DNA of 64,000 nucleotides from Saccharomycopsis fibuligera x Saccharomycopsis cf. fibuligera (taxonomy: Eukaryota; Ascomycota; Saccharomycetes; Ascoideales; Saccharomycopsidaceae), in assembly GCA_001936135.1 (NCBI GenBank), contig CP012819.1:1645501-1709500 (forward strand). Direction: 5' to 3'. Position 1 is the stretch's first letter. Each line of letters begins with the position of its first letter. This document shows positions 41,850-54,200 of the stretch, in pieces. The translations under genes were made by a program, and so were the position numbers. The notes below the pieces were generated by a model. It made no database searches and had not been told where the DNA came from. It saw only the letters and a program-made list of their open reading frames with translations.

Positions 41850-44800
41850 GAATAAAGAAGATCCTGAAGAATTGAAGTAGTTTAAGAGATGTAAGAGGTC
41901 TTGGAGGAAACCTACAGCTAATAGAGACTAAAGAGAATATATTGATTCGAAAAGAAGCAGGGGTTCGGCACTCAATATATCCTAATCGTATATACACCGG
42001 AGCTGTGACAGGGTCTAGCAACGGCCAGTTATACGACCACATGCGGTTTAGCGGTCATTTTGACCATAGTGACTGCACTAAAACGGGTTCCAAAGACTCA
42101 GAGAAGCCACATATTTCGCTAAAAAGCTAGTTTTCAGTCTCCAAGAATGGAATCCCCAGAAGTAAGTTCTCATCCCAGGTTGAGCGGACACCGCCGTTTT
42201 ATGTAAACAGATAACTGATGCAGTTAGTGTTAAGATCGCTATCCGTCTCCCAACTATACTGGATCAAACCTCTTCAAGATTTGTGCAAGGCATGCCGCAC
42301 CCTTAAAAACAACCACCAATACAACCCACAGCTCCTTTAGTAGCACAAAAAAGGCCTTACACAGAGTTTAGTGACCATAAATAAAAAAACTTTGATGATA
42401 CCCATGAGCCAGTTACAGTTCAGGCATTTTCAGCCCAAATTCGATTATCTGGATATAATCGTGGTTTCCACAGCTCCAGCCTTATTGATTTCAAAAGCGG
42501 ATACCGTACTCGCAATGCGATGAATTAGTACCTTGAGGACTATAATCGCTTTTGTGCCGATATGCTGTCTGAGGGATTTGAGGAGGTTTTTCGTCGAGCA
42601 TTTATGCCATTGCAGTATATAGAAGACATGAAGAAAATAGTTGGGAGATTAACACGAACTAAGCCTCCTGCTGAATATGTGGTTGCGTTCCGTTCTTTGG
42701 TGAGACTAGTCGGCAATGGCTTTGGTGATACCACTTTGAGTAACCTTTTCATCTCCGGATTAAAATTGCAGACTCGTGTCTCTGTCGTTGCTGCCAGGGT
42801 GTTCAGATTATCTGGTGCTTCTGACATCACTGTAGCTACTGGCTCTGAAATAGAAGCGAATTCAACCAAACTGAGTGCCCGTCCTTTTCATGGCCGTAAT
42901 ACTTTCGGCAAATAGTCGTCTAGCACACAGGCTATCAGCGATCATAATTTTTGGGATGCTCAAGGCTGTAGTTATTAGAATTTACTCAAAGTTGAATTTA
43001 ACTGAATATTTCCATCAACTAAAATTGCAAGAAGGTTTAAAAAAGTACACTGCTCTCTTGTCCAAGTGAGTAAAATGTCAACAAAACTGCGTGCGATTTG
43101 GAGTGAACAATGCCCCGGCCACGGCGCCGAAATTTCTGACAGGTATTTGAACAACCGCAAAGAAGTCCGTGGTCAATTACATTGATAATATTATTGTTGT
43201 CGCTGATTCAAAATCGGAACATTAGATGCTAGTAAGACGGATTCGGGAAACCTTGAGTGAACATAAAATGTGAGTAAAAAGATTAAAATGTGAGTATGCC
43301 AAAGGACAGATTCAGTTTTTAGGGTTGAAATTAAAAGAACGAATCACAACGGTGCCAGAGCCAACGAAGGCTATTGTAAGTGATTTCGTGGTCCCAAAGA
43401 ATGTCCACAAGTTACAAAAATTGTTTTCCGAATGTGTCCCTGTACAAGGTCCACCGTATGGAGAGACCGCTCATTTTGTACATGAAGTTGACGCATCCGG
43501 TTATTTTTCGGAGGCGCGTTATACGAACCAGCTGAGAAGAAAGACCCTGATGGTTCAAAAAGTACTGCCATCACATTTGTCACAAGATCACTAAAGGACG
43601 CTTAAACTAAATTTCCTATTTGTGAAAAAGAGTTCTTGTCTTTAGTTCGGTGTTTGCCCAAAGTTTGTCACTGCATAGCAACTTGACCTATGAGTCTTTT
43701 GTCAGATCCATCGGAGTACGAAGTTATGGTGGGACATATTAAAGGAGAATATACCAACGTGTAGATGGCATTCCTTGCATTCTCAGTTTCTCTACTGTTA
43801 ATCTGTAACTTGAGATTGCTTTTGTTGTGGACCTTCTGAGGTTGCCGAAAAGCCAGCGGATGAACTAGAACTATGGTCAAGTAACTCTAACAATTATCAG
43901 TCAACCCATAAGAGCACTAGAGTATCAAAAAATGCAAAACTTGTTTTAGCTGGTGAGGTTTATTTAAGTTGAATAAATCACATCTTGTCTATTCGTCACT
44001 ACCTCCTTGCTCTGCCCATACGATACAAAGGGACACTGTGTCCGCAATTCTCAACGCCGCTGGCGGTGGTGATGCAATTCTATCGATTGTGTGCCAGACA
44101 ATTCCTATTACTAAGCCTTTCGATCGCAAAGAAATTGTAAAATTTCTTGTCAGTCATGGGCTTTTACTTTCCGTCGTCCCGTCAAAAAGTATTAGTGACA
44201 AAGATATTAGATGGGAAACCTACAACTTACAATACTCTAAGGAATTATATCGCACTCCTTTGGACATATCGTTGTGTAAATGTGCACACGCAAATTGTCT
44301 CGCTGGGATTACTAATAAGAAGCTCATACAAGCAATATGCGTATTCAAAAATAATGATTGTTGGAAATGGGGAGAGCATTCACCCATTGGACGATTTCCC
44401 ATCAACATTAATCTCAATAAACTGATTAATGTGGTCCTGAAATGCGCTTTTTGAGCGTGCATCAAACATTTCTACACTTGTATCACTCAAAGAGTTAGAT
44501 AATGATCCATCGCCGGGGAAAGAGTGGGTGGGCAGAATACATGCGAACATAAAGCTGGTTCAGGAATCATATATTCAAAAAAAAATCGCTTTAGCAAAGA
44601 ACAACTCCTAAAAAAAGTTTCTATATTGAGTGAGAAAGTGGACACTGGTTGCTCGTGACGCTTACTGTTTGTCCCGAAGATCAGTTTCCATGGCGTTAAG
44701 CCAAGAGATACTTACGCTACTGGAATGTGAAAATGTTGCTTTAGACTACCTCAACAGATCCAAAATGCTATTTATGAAACTTTAGCTGTGGTCGTCGCAC

Positions 44801-44922
44801 AACTGTTTGAAGGATTTATTGATAACCGAGTTGTGTTTTGTCCGGATACTTCCTAAGAGAGAGGGAGATGTTGTCTGATGTTTCTAAGAGAACGGTTTCA
44901 GAACAAATACTGGGTGTTGTAC
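41850..44922 (+). mobile_element. old Ty3/gypsy fossil (family E), plus strand
   Basis: A decayed Metaviridae-type element. A leader and gag-like region (about 41990-42920; EDMKKIVGRLTRTKPPAEY, VRLVGNGFGDTT) matches the minus-strand fossil at 57,276-61,336. Reverse transcriptase/RNase H-like segments (about 42930-43760, LFSECVPVQGP) follow, then weak integrase-like traces to about 44600. Many breaks; no function is expected. Family-C-type LTRs lie at both sides. It is clearly old. Confidence 0.75.
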
Positions 44923-45370
44923 TGACAAACATAGGGTTTACGATCCTGCAAGGCTCATGAGTAGCAACCTGAAATTGACCGACTCGGTTAATGTATTGCT
45001 AAAATGAATACTATGCTGTTACTACATTCATAGTTACTAAAACCATTGCTAAGCACTAATATGTGTTATTCAGTTAGATGATTATTTATATAAGGGCCAA
45101 GCCAGTATTGTTTTGCATCTATTACTACTTAGTTATGAGATACTCACATCTCAAGGCGCACACTTTGGATGTCAAAGCGTTACATTTGCAACATAAGTAG
45201 CTAATAATTACTACATAGGAATATTCCGGCTGGAGAATGTATAAACACAATACGACTGACTCCAAAACATATTAGAGATTGACAATTGATAATCTTAAAT
45301 ACGCAAATACTGTTTCATCGTAAAACATCAACGGACCTATTGTCAGACATTGCTTTTTCTCTATCACTAG
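44923..45370. repeat. two diverged family-C LTR copies, tail to tail
   Basis: A plus-strand copy (about 44923-45145, starting TGACAAACATAGGGTTT, with TTATTTATATAAGGGCCAAGCC) runs into a minus-strand copy (about 45145-45370, with ACATCTCAAGG..TTTGGATGT). Both are strongly diverged and their borders are approximate. The first could be the right LTR of the fossil to its left, the second the 3' LTR of the copia fossil to its right. Confidence 0.5.
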
Positions 45371-45479
45371 ATATAGTGACCATTTTCGATTTACCTAGAG
45401 GCAATCTACTTAATTAGATCACTCCAACACTTCACAGTGTCAAATAATTGTTATAGTAGCAAACACTGCCCACCGTGCT

Positions 45480-48400
45480 TCAATATTAATTGTCAGAATT
45501 GTAAGTCACATTAGTATAGGCTGTAGTTTGATTAGCAGTTACCTTTCCCCTAACTTTCAAGCCTTTGTTTACCGTACCTGTTAATTGTTGTAGTATTATC
45601 AAAGCATAATAAAACACTTCACAAGGTTCAAGTGAAAAATGTGAAACATGATTTGTGCAATAAGCAATATCAAGTTTAGTGTTTGTTCTTGCATACAACA
45701 AAAGACCGATTATTTCTCTGATGTTAGCTACTTATTTATTAAGATAGTTTCTATTTCTCACCTCATAGTTAGGTGTGGTTTAGTCTCTTGCGGGTGGTGG
45801 TTTAACTTTCATATCTAGTGTTCCAAATCTTTCATAGATTTTTGATATGTAATCTTCTTTTTCAAGCGTAATGTACTTTCTAATGTAGTGTCCCGTTTTT
45901 CTTTCAATATACCTCAGTCATATTCAATCCGAAAATTTTTCCTTTCAACGTGAAGTTATCCTGAAATTGTTGTTCTGCTCCCTCGACGGTTTTCAATACA
46001 ATGCACTCACCTATAGACTTTATGAGCTCTGTAGCAACATGTTTGTCCTCACAAACAATAACTATGCCCACTATGCACCCATTTTCCTTAACTAAATAGC
46101 AGAACAGGATGGCTTTCTTTAACCCCCAGTTGTGTTCTACCAAGCTGTTTTTTGTTTTGAGCCCGTAAAAACTTTTCGGTGATTCTAGAACAAGTGCAGT
46201 CCTTTTGGTTTATATGTGGCTTATGCCGTGTAGAAGCTGGGAATGGTAGACAAAACAATATGGTCAATTTCTGCATTTGCCTAACCATCTTTCACATCAC
46301 ATTGAACTATGTGGAAATTTTTCTGTTGTTCTAGAGAGATACCTATTCTTGAAATATCAGCAGCTAATGTGGGTCAATAAACCTCAAATGCACTGTCCTT
46401 TTCTTAGTCACCTCTGGCGCATAACAGTGCTTTCAATTCTATACCATCTTGCTTTTGTTTCTCGTCGAATAGCAAGAGTCGAGACGAAGTTCACATTTTG
46501 TGGCTCTTGTTTGGATATTAACCGGCCAGTGAAAGTTCCCTTCCTGATTAAAGTTTGCGATTCCCGTTGTCTTGCTTCTAGCCATTTGTACTTCTTTTTA
46601 GTGTTAAAGCATAACAGAGAAATTCTAGATACTTCAATGTGATGTGAAAAATGCTTACACACATGCAGAAATTGTCCCTGATGCTGTTATTACCATTCTC
46701 AGCTACAACACTGCGAAGCCCACATATATAGCAAAAGGATTGACACTTGTTTTAAAAGTACGGAACAGTCTTTGTTGGCTGAAAACAAGAGGACTAATGT
46801 CCTTGTGTTTTTTCTCGATTTTTGAGAAAGTTACTAAACTAATCATCTTAGTCTGTGTTGATACTCTATCTTGCGTTGCTTGTAGCGTTGCTTCTCGCGT
46901 TAAGATTTGTGAACCATCCTTAAAGGAATCTGTTTTCCTCTTTGTTGGTGGTATTTTCCTTAGTCATATAAATATTATAGTTCGTCGGCAAGTGGAATAT
47001 TGTTCATAACTGCTCCAATCTTTTATCCTTTTTCATCTCTTCTTCAGATTCCAATTCTTGTTCAGATTCTTGTTCAGTCTCCTGTTCTTCCCCAGATTCC
47101 AAATTCTCTTCAGATTCCAGTTCTTGTTCGTTATCATTCTGCATCTGCATCTGCATCTGCTTAGAGCAAGGTTCTTTTTTCTCATGTAAATCATCGTTTC
47201 CATTTATCTCTGTTTCATTTTCTTTAGTTGATTCATACTCATCTTTATCATCATCTTCATCGAATTCACTTGGCTGATATTCTGAATCATTGTCTCCATC
47301 ATCGGTAGCGACAAAATCTTCATTCGTAGTTTCCTTAGTTGTATCAAATTCAGAAGTATCCAGTGATGTTAGGTCAATTTTATTTTGCGGATCGGAATGT
47401 TGTTCCGGGTTATTCTCATGTAGTGAAAAATCATTTGTATGATGTTCTAGTTCATGTTCCTTATCTTGAATGTTTTCTAAATCATTATACTTATTCTTCA
47501 TCAGTGTTGAAATATCTTTGTTGTTTATATCAATTTTAATTTCTTCATCATCAGCAATGTTATCTTCGGCAACACTTTCTTGAGATTGGTAGATGTCAGT
47601 ATCAACTGGTTGATCTGTGATGATGTCATCTTGATTTGAATTTAAAGCCATTCCCCATTATCCATTTTCTATCAGTTCATCGAAAGGATCGTCATCGACT
47701 GGACCATCAGCATCGTTGGCTGTAATATCGGCGGTTTTGTCTTCAGTAATGGAAGCTCCTGATTGGAAGAATCTATAGTTGTTGGACTCAATAAGTTTGT
47801 TGACTATTAGAACTAACTTTTGGTTGTTTCTAATGCTGACGAATGTAGCAGTAATTCTCTTCTCATTGGTCTTGAGAGTGTTAGTTCTGTCTGATAGTGC
47901 AACTTCTTGTCCAAATATTGGTAGTTTGTCTATGTTCATATTGAGCTAAAGATCAAATTCCTTGCTGTACAGTTTATAGAGGTTATTTGTACTGAAATAG
48001 TCTTCCAAGGTTCTTAGTGGGGGTGCTTTAAGTTTGCGATTACAGGTGATGTTATAGATGATATTGATATAATTGAGTGCAAGAGTTAAAGTTGTCACTG
48101 GTGATAGACCACTATCACTGTAGAGTGATCTCAACATTCTGATTATTTTTCCATTATATCTTTCAGCTAATCCATTTTGAGTTGGGGTGAATGCTGTACT
48201 AGTGGTATGGATAATGTTGTGTTTGTTTAGATATTCTTGGAAAATGTTATTGGTATATTCTGTCCCATTGTCTGTGTGTAAGGCTTTAATGTTGCAGTCA
48301 TATTGTTTTATAATTTTTTGATGCAATTGTTCAAAAACGTCTGTGATATTTGCACCTGTCTTGTTTTGGATTGGATATAACCAGGCATATCTGGAGTAAT

Positions 48401-49500
48401 TGTCTATGAGTGTGACTACTAATTGTTTGTATTTATTTCTTACTTTTATTTCTACCACGTCTGAGTGTATGGTAACGAATGGAATTTTTGTGTTGTGTTT
48501 GTCGCGACTACCCAGAATGGCTGATACGGCTGCTCTTTTTTGATTGCACGCAGGTAGTGCATTCTTTGTTATTGTGTATTTTTTCTTTGGTTCTGATGTC
48601 GTTTTCTTTTACCATTTTCTTTAGGTATTTATTGTCAGTATGTAATAGTTTGCCATCAATGTTATGGATTGTGTTGGTCTTGATCATTTTTGAGCTTAGG
48701 TATGAATATCCGTCTTGTCTTCTTGATTCGTATCTTTTGTTCTTATACATTGAGCATGGTTTTGATGAGTACCAAATGTTTTGGTGGAAAAGATCGTTTT
48801 CAACTAGAATGTTCTCATCGATGTCTTTCGATATTAACGCGCCAATAATTAATTTGTTGTTTCCGAGTATAAGGTCAAATTTGCCTGTACCACTTTTTGA
48901 TATATCAGTCGCATTTGGAGCGTGGCAAGATTCTTAAGTCGGTTTGATAATGTTTCTCCATCCTGTCCAATACATTGTCCAAGTTGCTTTTTCTTGAGAT
49001 CATATTGACCACAGTTCTAACTTGTGTCATAGCACGGTGGCATACTTGAAGAACTTGTTCAGTTAACGATTAAACACTTAAAGGATAGCTGATTCTGCGT
49101 GACAATTCTTTGACCACTTTGGGTTCGTTGGCAGACTTGTCAACATCATGATTATTCACCTAATATATATTAATGAATTGTTTTCTGACCTCGTGTGGTT
49201 CACCGTTGTTCCTGGTAGCTTTCATGATTGCAAATAAAGTTTTGCAAAGGTGTTGTTGTTCGCCAAGAAAATCATCATAGTCATCAACAGTTGCTTTAAG
49301 GATTGAGCTAACGCATCGTTGTTCTTTTTTTGCGAGTTTTGGAAATTCGTCCTTGTGGTCTGAGAGCCGTGTGAGAAACTTTCAAACCCTAGAAAGATCC
49401 TACAATAAAAGCATAGATTGTAATTGATTGAACTACGGGGCTTTGTTTTTAAAAATGAAAGTATCCGTCTCTCTTCTGACATCTTTGTTCCTCGCGATTG
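45480..49500 (-). mobile_element. old Ty1/copia fossil (family F), minus strand
   Basis: A decayed Pseudoviridae-type element. Reading from high to low coordinates: weak gag-side sequence (about 49000-49480), integrase zinc-binding and core (about 48750-47950; TLIDNYSRYAWLY, HTDNGTEY, TPTQNGLAERYNGK), an integrase C-terminal part (about 47940-47660), an acidic Glu/Asp/Gln-rich linker (about 47650-47000), reverse transcriptase traces (about 46300-45900), and an RNase H-side motif (LDIAYCTNHVSHFSLEP, near 45650). Several breaks; it cannot be active. It differs from element B and is much older. Confidence 0.8.
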
Positions 49501-49550
49501 AGCTGATGCCCGGTCAGACGTAAGTTACTCTAGCAGCGGAGTTCGTAACA

Positions 49551-49816
49551 TTTCGGAATACTGCCACCTCAGGGTTCATATTTTGGATGTAAAAGCCTTG
49601 TGTTTCAGATGTAACTGCCTAACAATAAATATATAAAAGTATTGGGTTAGACCATGTGTAAATACTAATTAGCCTGAATGCAAAACATCTTAAAGACACA
49701 CAATTAATACTCCTAAGTACGATAGTCATATTTCCCGGTAACATGTCCAAGGAATTATTATGTAGCACGTAGTTTGTTTTGTCCAGGTTTGTTGGTCTAG
49801 AACTGTATATTTCTCA
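49551..49816 (-). repeat. family-C LTR, minus strand
   Basis: A copy of about 266 bp, reverse of the consensus (TTTCGGAATACTG at the left end, GGTCTAGAACTG near the right end). It may be the 5' LTR of the family-F fossil or a later insertion; no target duplication was found. Confidence 0.75.
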
Positions 49817-50160
49817 GAAAGCCTTATATTGCTACTATTTGAATAAGAATAAATATAGACTAACATTGGGTTGAACCGTATACAAATAATCATCCGACAG
49901 AAGAATATGTATTCGCATTATCCGACAGAAGAATATGTATTCGCATTAGGCTGTGAATAGTATTTAAAAAAAATTCTACAATTTCATGTTGGTTACAACA
50001 AATGGTCCTTACGCGGCAGTATCTCATATGTGATTCCCGATGTTGTTGTTCTGAAACCCATCGTTCCTCAATGTCTCCTGAGTATCTTCTGATGGTTTTG
50101 TTCTAGAACCAAATAAATAATAATCATACTGAAAAAAAAATACATATTAGCGTCAAGCTA
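49817..50160 (-). repeat. further diverged family-C fragments
   Basis: Pieces resembling the middle of the family-C LTR on the minus strand (GAAAGCCTTATATTGC.., AAATAATAATCATACTGA..). They contain a perfect 28-bp tandem duplication (TCCGACAGAAGAATATGTAT, continuing to ATTA) at 49893-49948. Borders are approximate. Confidence 0.5.
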
Positions 50161-50164
50161 TGAA

Positions 50165-50382
50165 CAGTAGTGAGTATGCATATTAAGAAAGAGAGTATAG
50201 CATTCTACAAAGTATTGTGTGATGAAGATTCTACATTGATATGGTCAATGAGGACTTACTGTTCACCACTCAAGCTGAAGTCAGTAACTCTCCTCGAATA
50301 CTAGGAGGGAGACGAATCGAACCAACAATGGTTAGGAGGAGTTCCCACAGGTATTAAACACAGACTAAGCCACTCCCCGTCA
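50165..50382 (+). repeat. old LTR related to element B
   Basis: It aligns by eye with the right half of the element-B LTR: ACTAGGAGGGAGACGAATCG against ACTAGAGGAGAGACTAGTC, CACAGGTATTAAACACAGA against CTCAGGTATGGATAGCAGA, and end CCCCGTCA against CTCTGACA. Its left border is unclear. It sits just downstream of tRNA-Asp. Confidence 0.45.
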
Positions 50383-50385
50383 AGT

Positions 50386-50412
50386 TCTTTCTTGTGCATG
50401 GAACAAGAAAGA
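50386..50412. other. perfect 10-bp hairpin
   Basis: TCTTTCTTGT and ACAAGAAAGA form a perfect inverted repeat with a 7-nt loop, between the old LTR and tRNA-Asp. Its role is unknown. Confidence 0.8.
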
Positions 50413-50490
50413 TTAACCACTAGCAGCTTGCTACTTTTCAAGACAACAGTAACCAAATTCCCGCAAACGTACCGCAAGAAGTTACAAAGC

Positions 50491-50496
50491 AAAAAA
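50491..50496 (-). terminator. Pol III terminator of tRNA-Asp
   Basis: A T6 tract on the minus strand begins 4 nt past the tRNA 3' end. Confidence 0.85.
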
Positions 50497-50499
50497 GTT

Positions 50500-50571
50500 C
50501 TCCGCGACGGGGAATCGAACCCCGGTCGTCCGCGCGACAAGCGGACATTCTAGCCACTAAACTATCACGGA
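50500..50571 (-). tRNA. tRNA-Asp (anticodon GTC)
   Basis: A 72-nt cloverleaf on the minus strand with 5' TCCGTGA pairing 3' TCGCGGA (one G-T pair) and discriminator G. The anticodon arm is TCCGC-TTGTCGC-GCGGA and the T arm GGGGTTCGATTCCCC. Very close to yeast tRNA-Asp; no intron. Confidence 0.97.
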
Positions 50572-50576
50572 AGCCG

Positions 50577-50648
50577 TTGCGCTGTATCAGATGGGGTCGT
50601 AGGGTCTGAATTAAAACGCGAAAAGGTTTCTGGAATCATAGTTGTTAC
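50577..50648 (-). mobile_element. family-D (Ty3/gypsy) relic, gag side, next to tRNA-Asp
   Basis: The reverse strand resembles the leader and first gag codons of the family-D element at 62,271 (GGGGTCGTAGGGTCTGAATT, GAAAAGGTTTCTGGAATCAT). It begins a few bases upstream of the tRNA-Asp 5' end. Element B is inserted at its right edge, and more of the same family lies at 56,292-56,829. A broken remnant. Confidence 0.8.
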
Positions 50649-51040
50649 TGTTGGATTTATACCAATTAACATCTTTCATACCGTCCATTTGGTATAATCT
50701 CTTTTCTAGTAAACTGCCTTTTGCGGCCGAGAACATTTGAACGCACGCATGGTTGCTAAAGAGAACAACATCAGATGTGATGGAAAACTTAACATCACCT
50801 GAGCATTATGGGTGAGTAATGAAATTATTATATATAGTCTGAAAGACAGAATGTTTCTATTAAATGATATAGTTTATAATAAGTAAGGAAATATAAGTCC
50901 AATTTCATTACTAAAGAAAAATATTAGTATCTCAGTAAGTGGCTATCCTTCACTACTAGAGGAGAGACTAGTCTAACCAGTGCTATCCAGAGGGGACAAC
51001 CTCAGGTATGGATAGCAGATATAGTCACTATACTCTGACA
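50649..51040 (+). repeat. left LTR of element B (392 bp)
   Basis: Begins TGTTGGATTTATACC and ends ACTATACTCTGACA. Two differences from the right LTR were seen. Confidence 0.97.
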
Positions 51041-51203
51041 TGGCGTTACAGACAGGATAAGATATCGGGCAGAAGTTTCATCAGCTGGTAATGAAACAGC
51101 CTCGGATGACTAGCAACCATTTAGATATACATTAGGACTTATCGGCCAAGAAACAATTTGACACAAATTGGAAGCACAATGAAATATTAACAGAATAATA
51201 GCT

Positions 51204-54200
51204 ATGAACCACGAAAGTAAAAACAAAAGCTCAAACGATGTTAAAGAGGAAAACATCACAAAATTACAAGAGTTGATTGCTGGTATTAACAATCTATCTC
51301 TATCCAAAGACGCTACTGCAAAAACGGCCACGGAACTTTACGAGATTCAAGACCGTATATCCAAATCTATTCCAAAATTGAGCGCGTTGAAGAATTCAAA
51401 CGCAAACTTCATCAATTATTACAATGCATTGAAGCATAGATTATCTGAGAGAGGATACAAGAATTTTGTTACTTGCTTCGAAAAAGGCATCATAGAAATG
51501 CAAGACGAAGAAACGGAATTCATTTTTGAAAATGTAATCAGAAACACTACTGATACATCTCTTGCTCACATTTCGCAGATCAACAATAACAGACCCGACG
51601 AATACAAGAAATAATCAATGCAAATTTTGGCGATGTTGCGTGAAAACTGTTTGGACCTTATTCTTACCGAGGAAGCAGCTAAGGCAAAGTTTGCCGCACT
51701 AAAGTTAGGCAACCAAAAGGGTGACCTTATTCGGTACATTAACCCAGTTTTCATTGTAATGGATTTACTCAAATGGAACAATATTAGATTGGAAGAAAAT
51801 GTGATTGCAGGTACTTTGTTTTTAAACCTTGATGAAAACTATAGTGAGGTCTCTGATGACATCAATCGTCGAGCAGCTAACGATGAAACCTATGATCCCT
51901 ACAAATTATTTGATTCTATAGGAGATTATGAGGACAAATTAGGAAGATATCATAAAGGAATGATCAGAAAAGCTGTATTTATGAAAGATCGATCAGTTGG
52001 AACCTACAATAAAGCATATAGTTCAAGAACGTACAATCACGGAAAAACTGAGAAAATATATCAGGAATCCGAAATCCACAACACAACATCCGATGGGAAT
52101 TACACGAATTATGATGATAATTACTACCCCAACGTAGACCTAACCACACTAGATGGTAATATCAAAATCCTAGGTCATGGCAAGATGAGATTGCGCATAG
52201 GAGACTCTATGATTAAGCTTGACTGCTATTATGCTCCCTCAGCACCATATGCTATTATAAATGAGAGCTCACTAATACAGAAACTAGACAGCTTCGATAT
52301 TAAAGTAATAGAAGTTGGAGGTAAAAAGAAAATTGTAAAGGTCCTAAAACATGGCCATTATAATCTTGAAATTGAGCTAATAGACGACCTTACATGGCTC
52401 AGTGGAAAGTATATTATTAAGAATAGAGTGAGATTAATAGCATCAGTTGGTAGTAGTCTTCATAGCATTCTAGGACACGTTAACAATAACTCATTAAAAT
52501 GTTCCATCAAACACAACACAATTATAGCAGATCCAACAAAAATTGCATCACTAAATGCAAAGGAAGATTGCTATGAGTGTGCTATTGCAAAGGGAAAGAA
52601 ACATGCTGCTGTCCCAAACTCGAGACTGGTGTTTATAAAGAAAAATCCATTTGAAAACATAGTTTCGGATGTTTGCGAAGTAGGTACGAAAATTAATGAC
52701 ACACCAAATTATTTTGTCACCTTTCGCGACCAGTACAACGGCTACACTAAAGTCTTCACCATGTACAAAAAGAATGAGGTAAAGGACAAGTTATTTCACT
52801 ATATTCGATGGGTGAAAAATCAATTTGCTGAGCGCGGATTTCGTGTGAAAAGCCTTTTCACCAATAGGGGGACCGAATATCTAAACTCCGAGGTCACAGA
52901 CATATTGAGTGAAGCCGGAATTGAATCACACACCACAAGCGGATACACTCCAGCATCCAACGGAATGTCGGAGCGCCTAAATCAAACGCTATTAAGTGAC
53001 GCGCGAACAATACTTCACAGTGGCAAACGAGAATCAAAATTCTGGCCAGAAGCAATACTTCACGTTACAACCATTCGAAATCATATTTATAATGCGAAGT
53101 TAAAGACATCCGCAGCTAAACTAATAGGACTAGAACCACTCGACGCTAGGCGGCTACGTATATTCGGGGAAATTGTGAGTGTTCACATCCCACCAAACGA
53201 AGGAAAACTTGAAACCAGAAGCCACATAGGAATCTATTTGGGACATGATGAACAAACATACGGAGTCACAACCTTCATTCCAGTCCCATTGATGAAAAAG
53301 GGATTCTTTGAATACACTCGTCATGTTCGGTTCTTTAGACAAAGTATCCTCTACCCAGACTACATAAATCTCAAATTAAGTGGTGGAAAACTCGACAACA
53401 TAGCATTTGACAATGACAATCAGTATGACTTTTCTGTTGAAGATCACAACGAGATAAATTCAAGGGGGCAAGAACATGTCGAGGAGATATACTATTCTGG
53501 GAATGATGAAGAAATTATGGACCCATATGAAAATAAGCGAGTTGACAGTGATTCTAACGAAAATAAACCAACTATGCCAGAAACTGATGCAGAAGAAGAA
53601 GAAGCGATGGGAGAAGAGGATGATGAAGAATATGGCAATGATGTACAGGAACAGAAACAAAATTATCTTGGAAATTCGAGACGAGTAGAATTTGATAATA
53701 ACAATAACAACCGCGAAGTTTTGGATCTGAGCAGCGAGTGGCAATCATTGGCACTCAGCACCAGTGTTACGAACGGAGACCATTCCAAAACCCCCATAGA
53801 ACAGGTCATCGTCTCTGACGAGGAAGACTCCCAGACACCGGTCGCGCCTGCGAAAACGACAAAACGCAAACTATCAGACATTCATGGCGAGCAACAACCA
53901 CTCAGTGAGGACGGGCAAACATTGCCACAAATAGGTGATGAACAACTACTACCCAATGAGGACGGTCTAAGACTGCATAAAATATTTGATAAGCAACTAC
54001 TACCCATTGAGGACGGGATAAAAGTGTCTCAATTACTTGATGAGCAACAACTACCCACTGAACAATGCTGCTTAGGCTCATCGCGCACGATGTGCCCGCC
54101 AGTGAAACTGATACCGAGTCACCAATCAAATCCGAGTGACGCATTCACTCAAAGTGGTGATTCGAAGAACAAACCAACCACCCCATTTTGGCTCAAGTCT

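Noticed and set aside
50310-50335. Possible tRNA B box (GAATCGAACC) beside tRNA-Asp
   Set aside because: No acceptor or anticodon stem fits; the sequence aligns better with the end of the element-B LTR.
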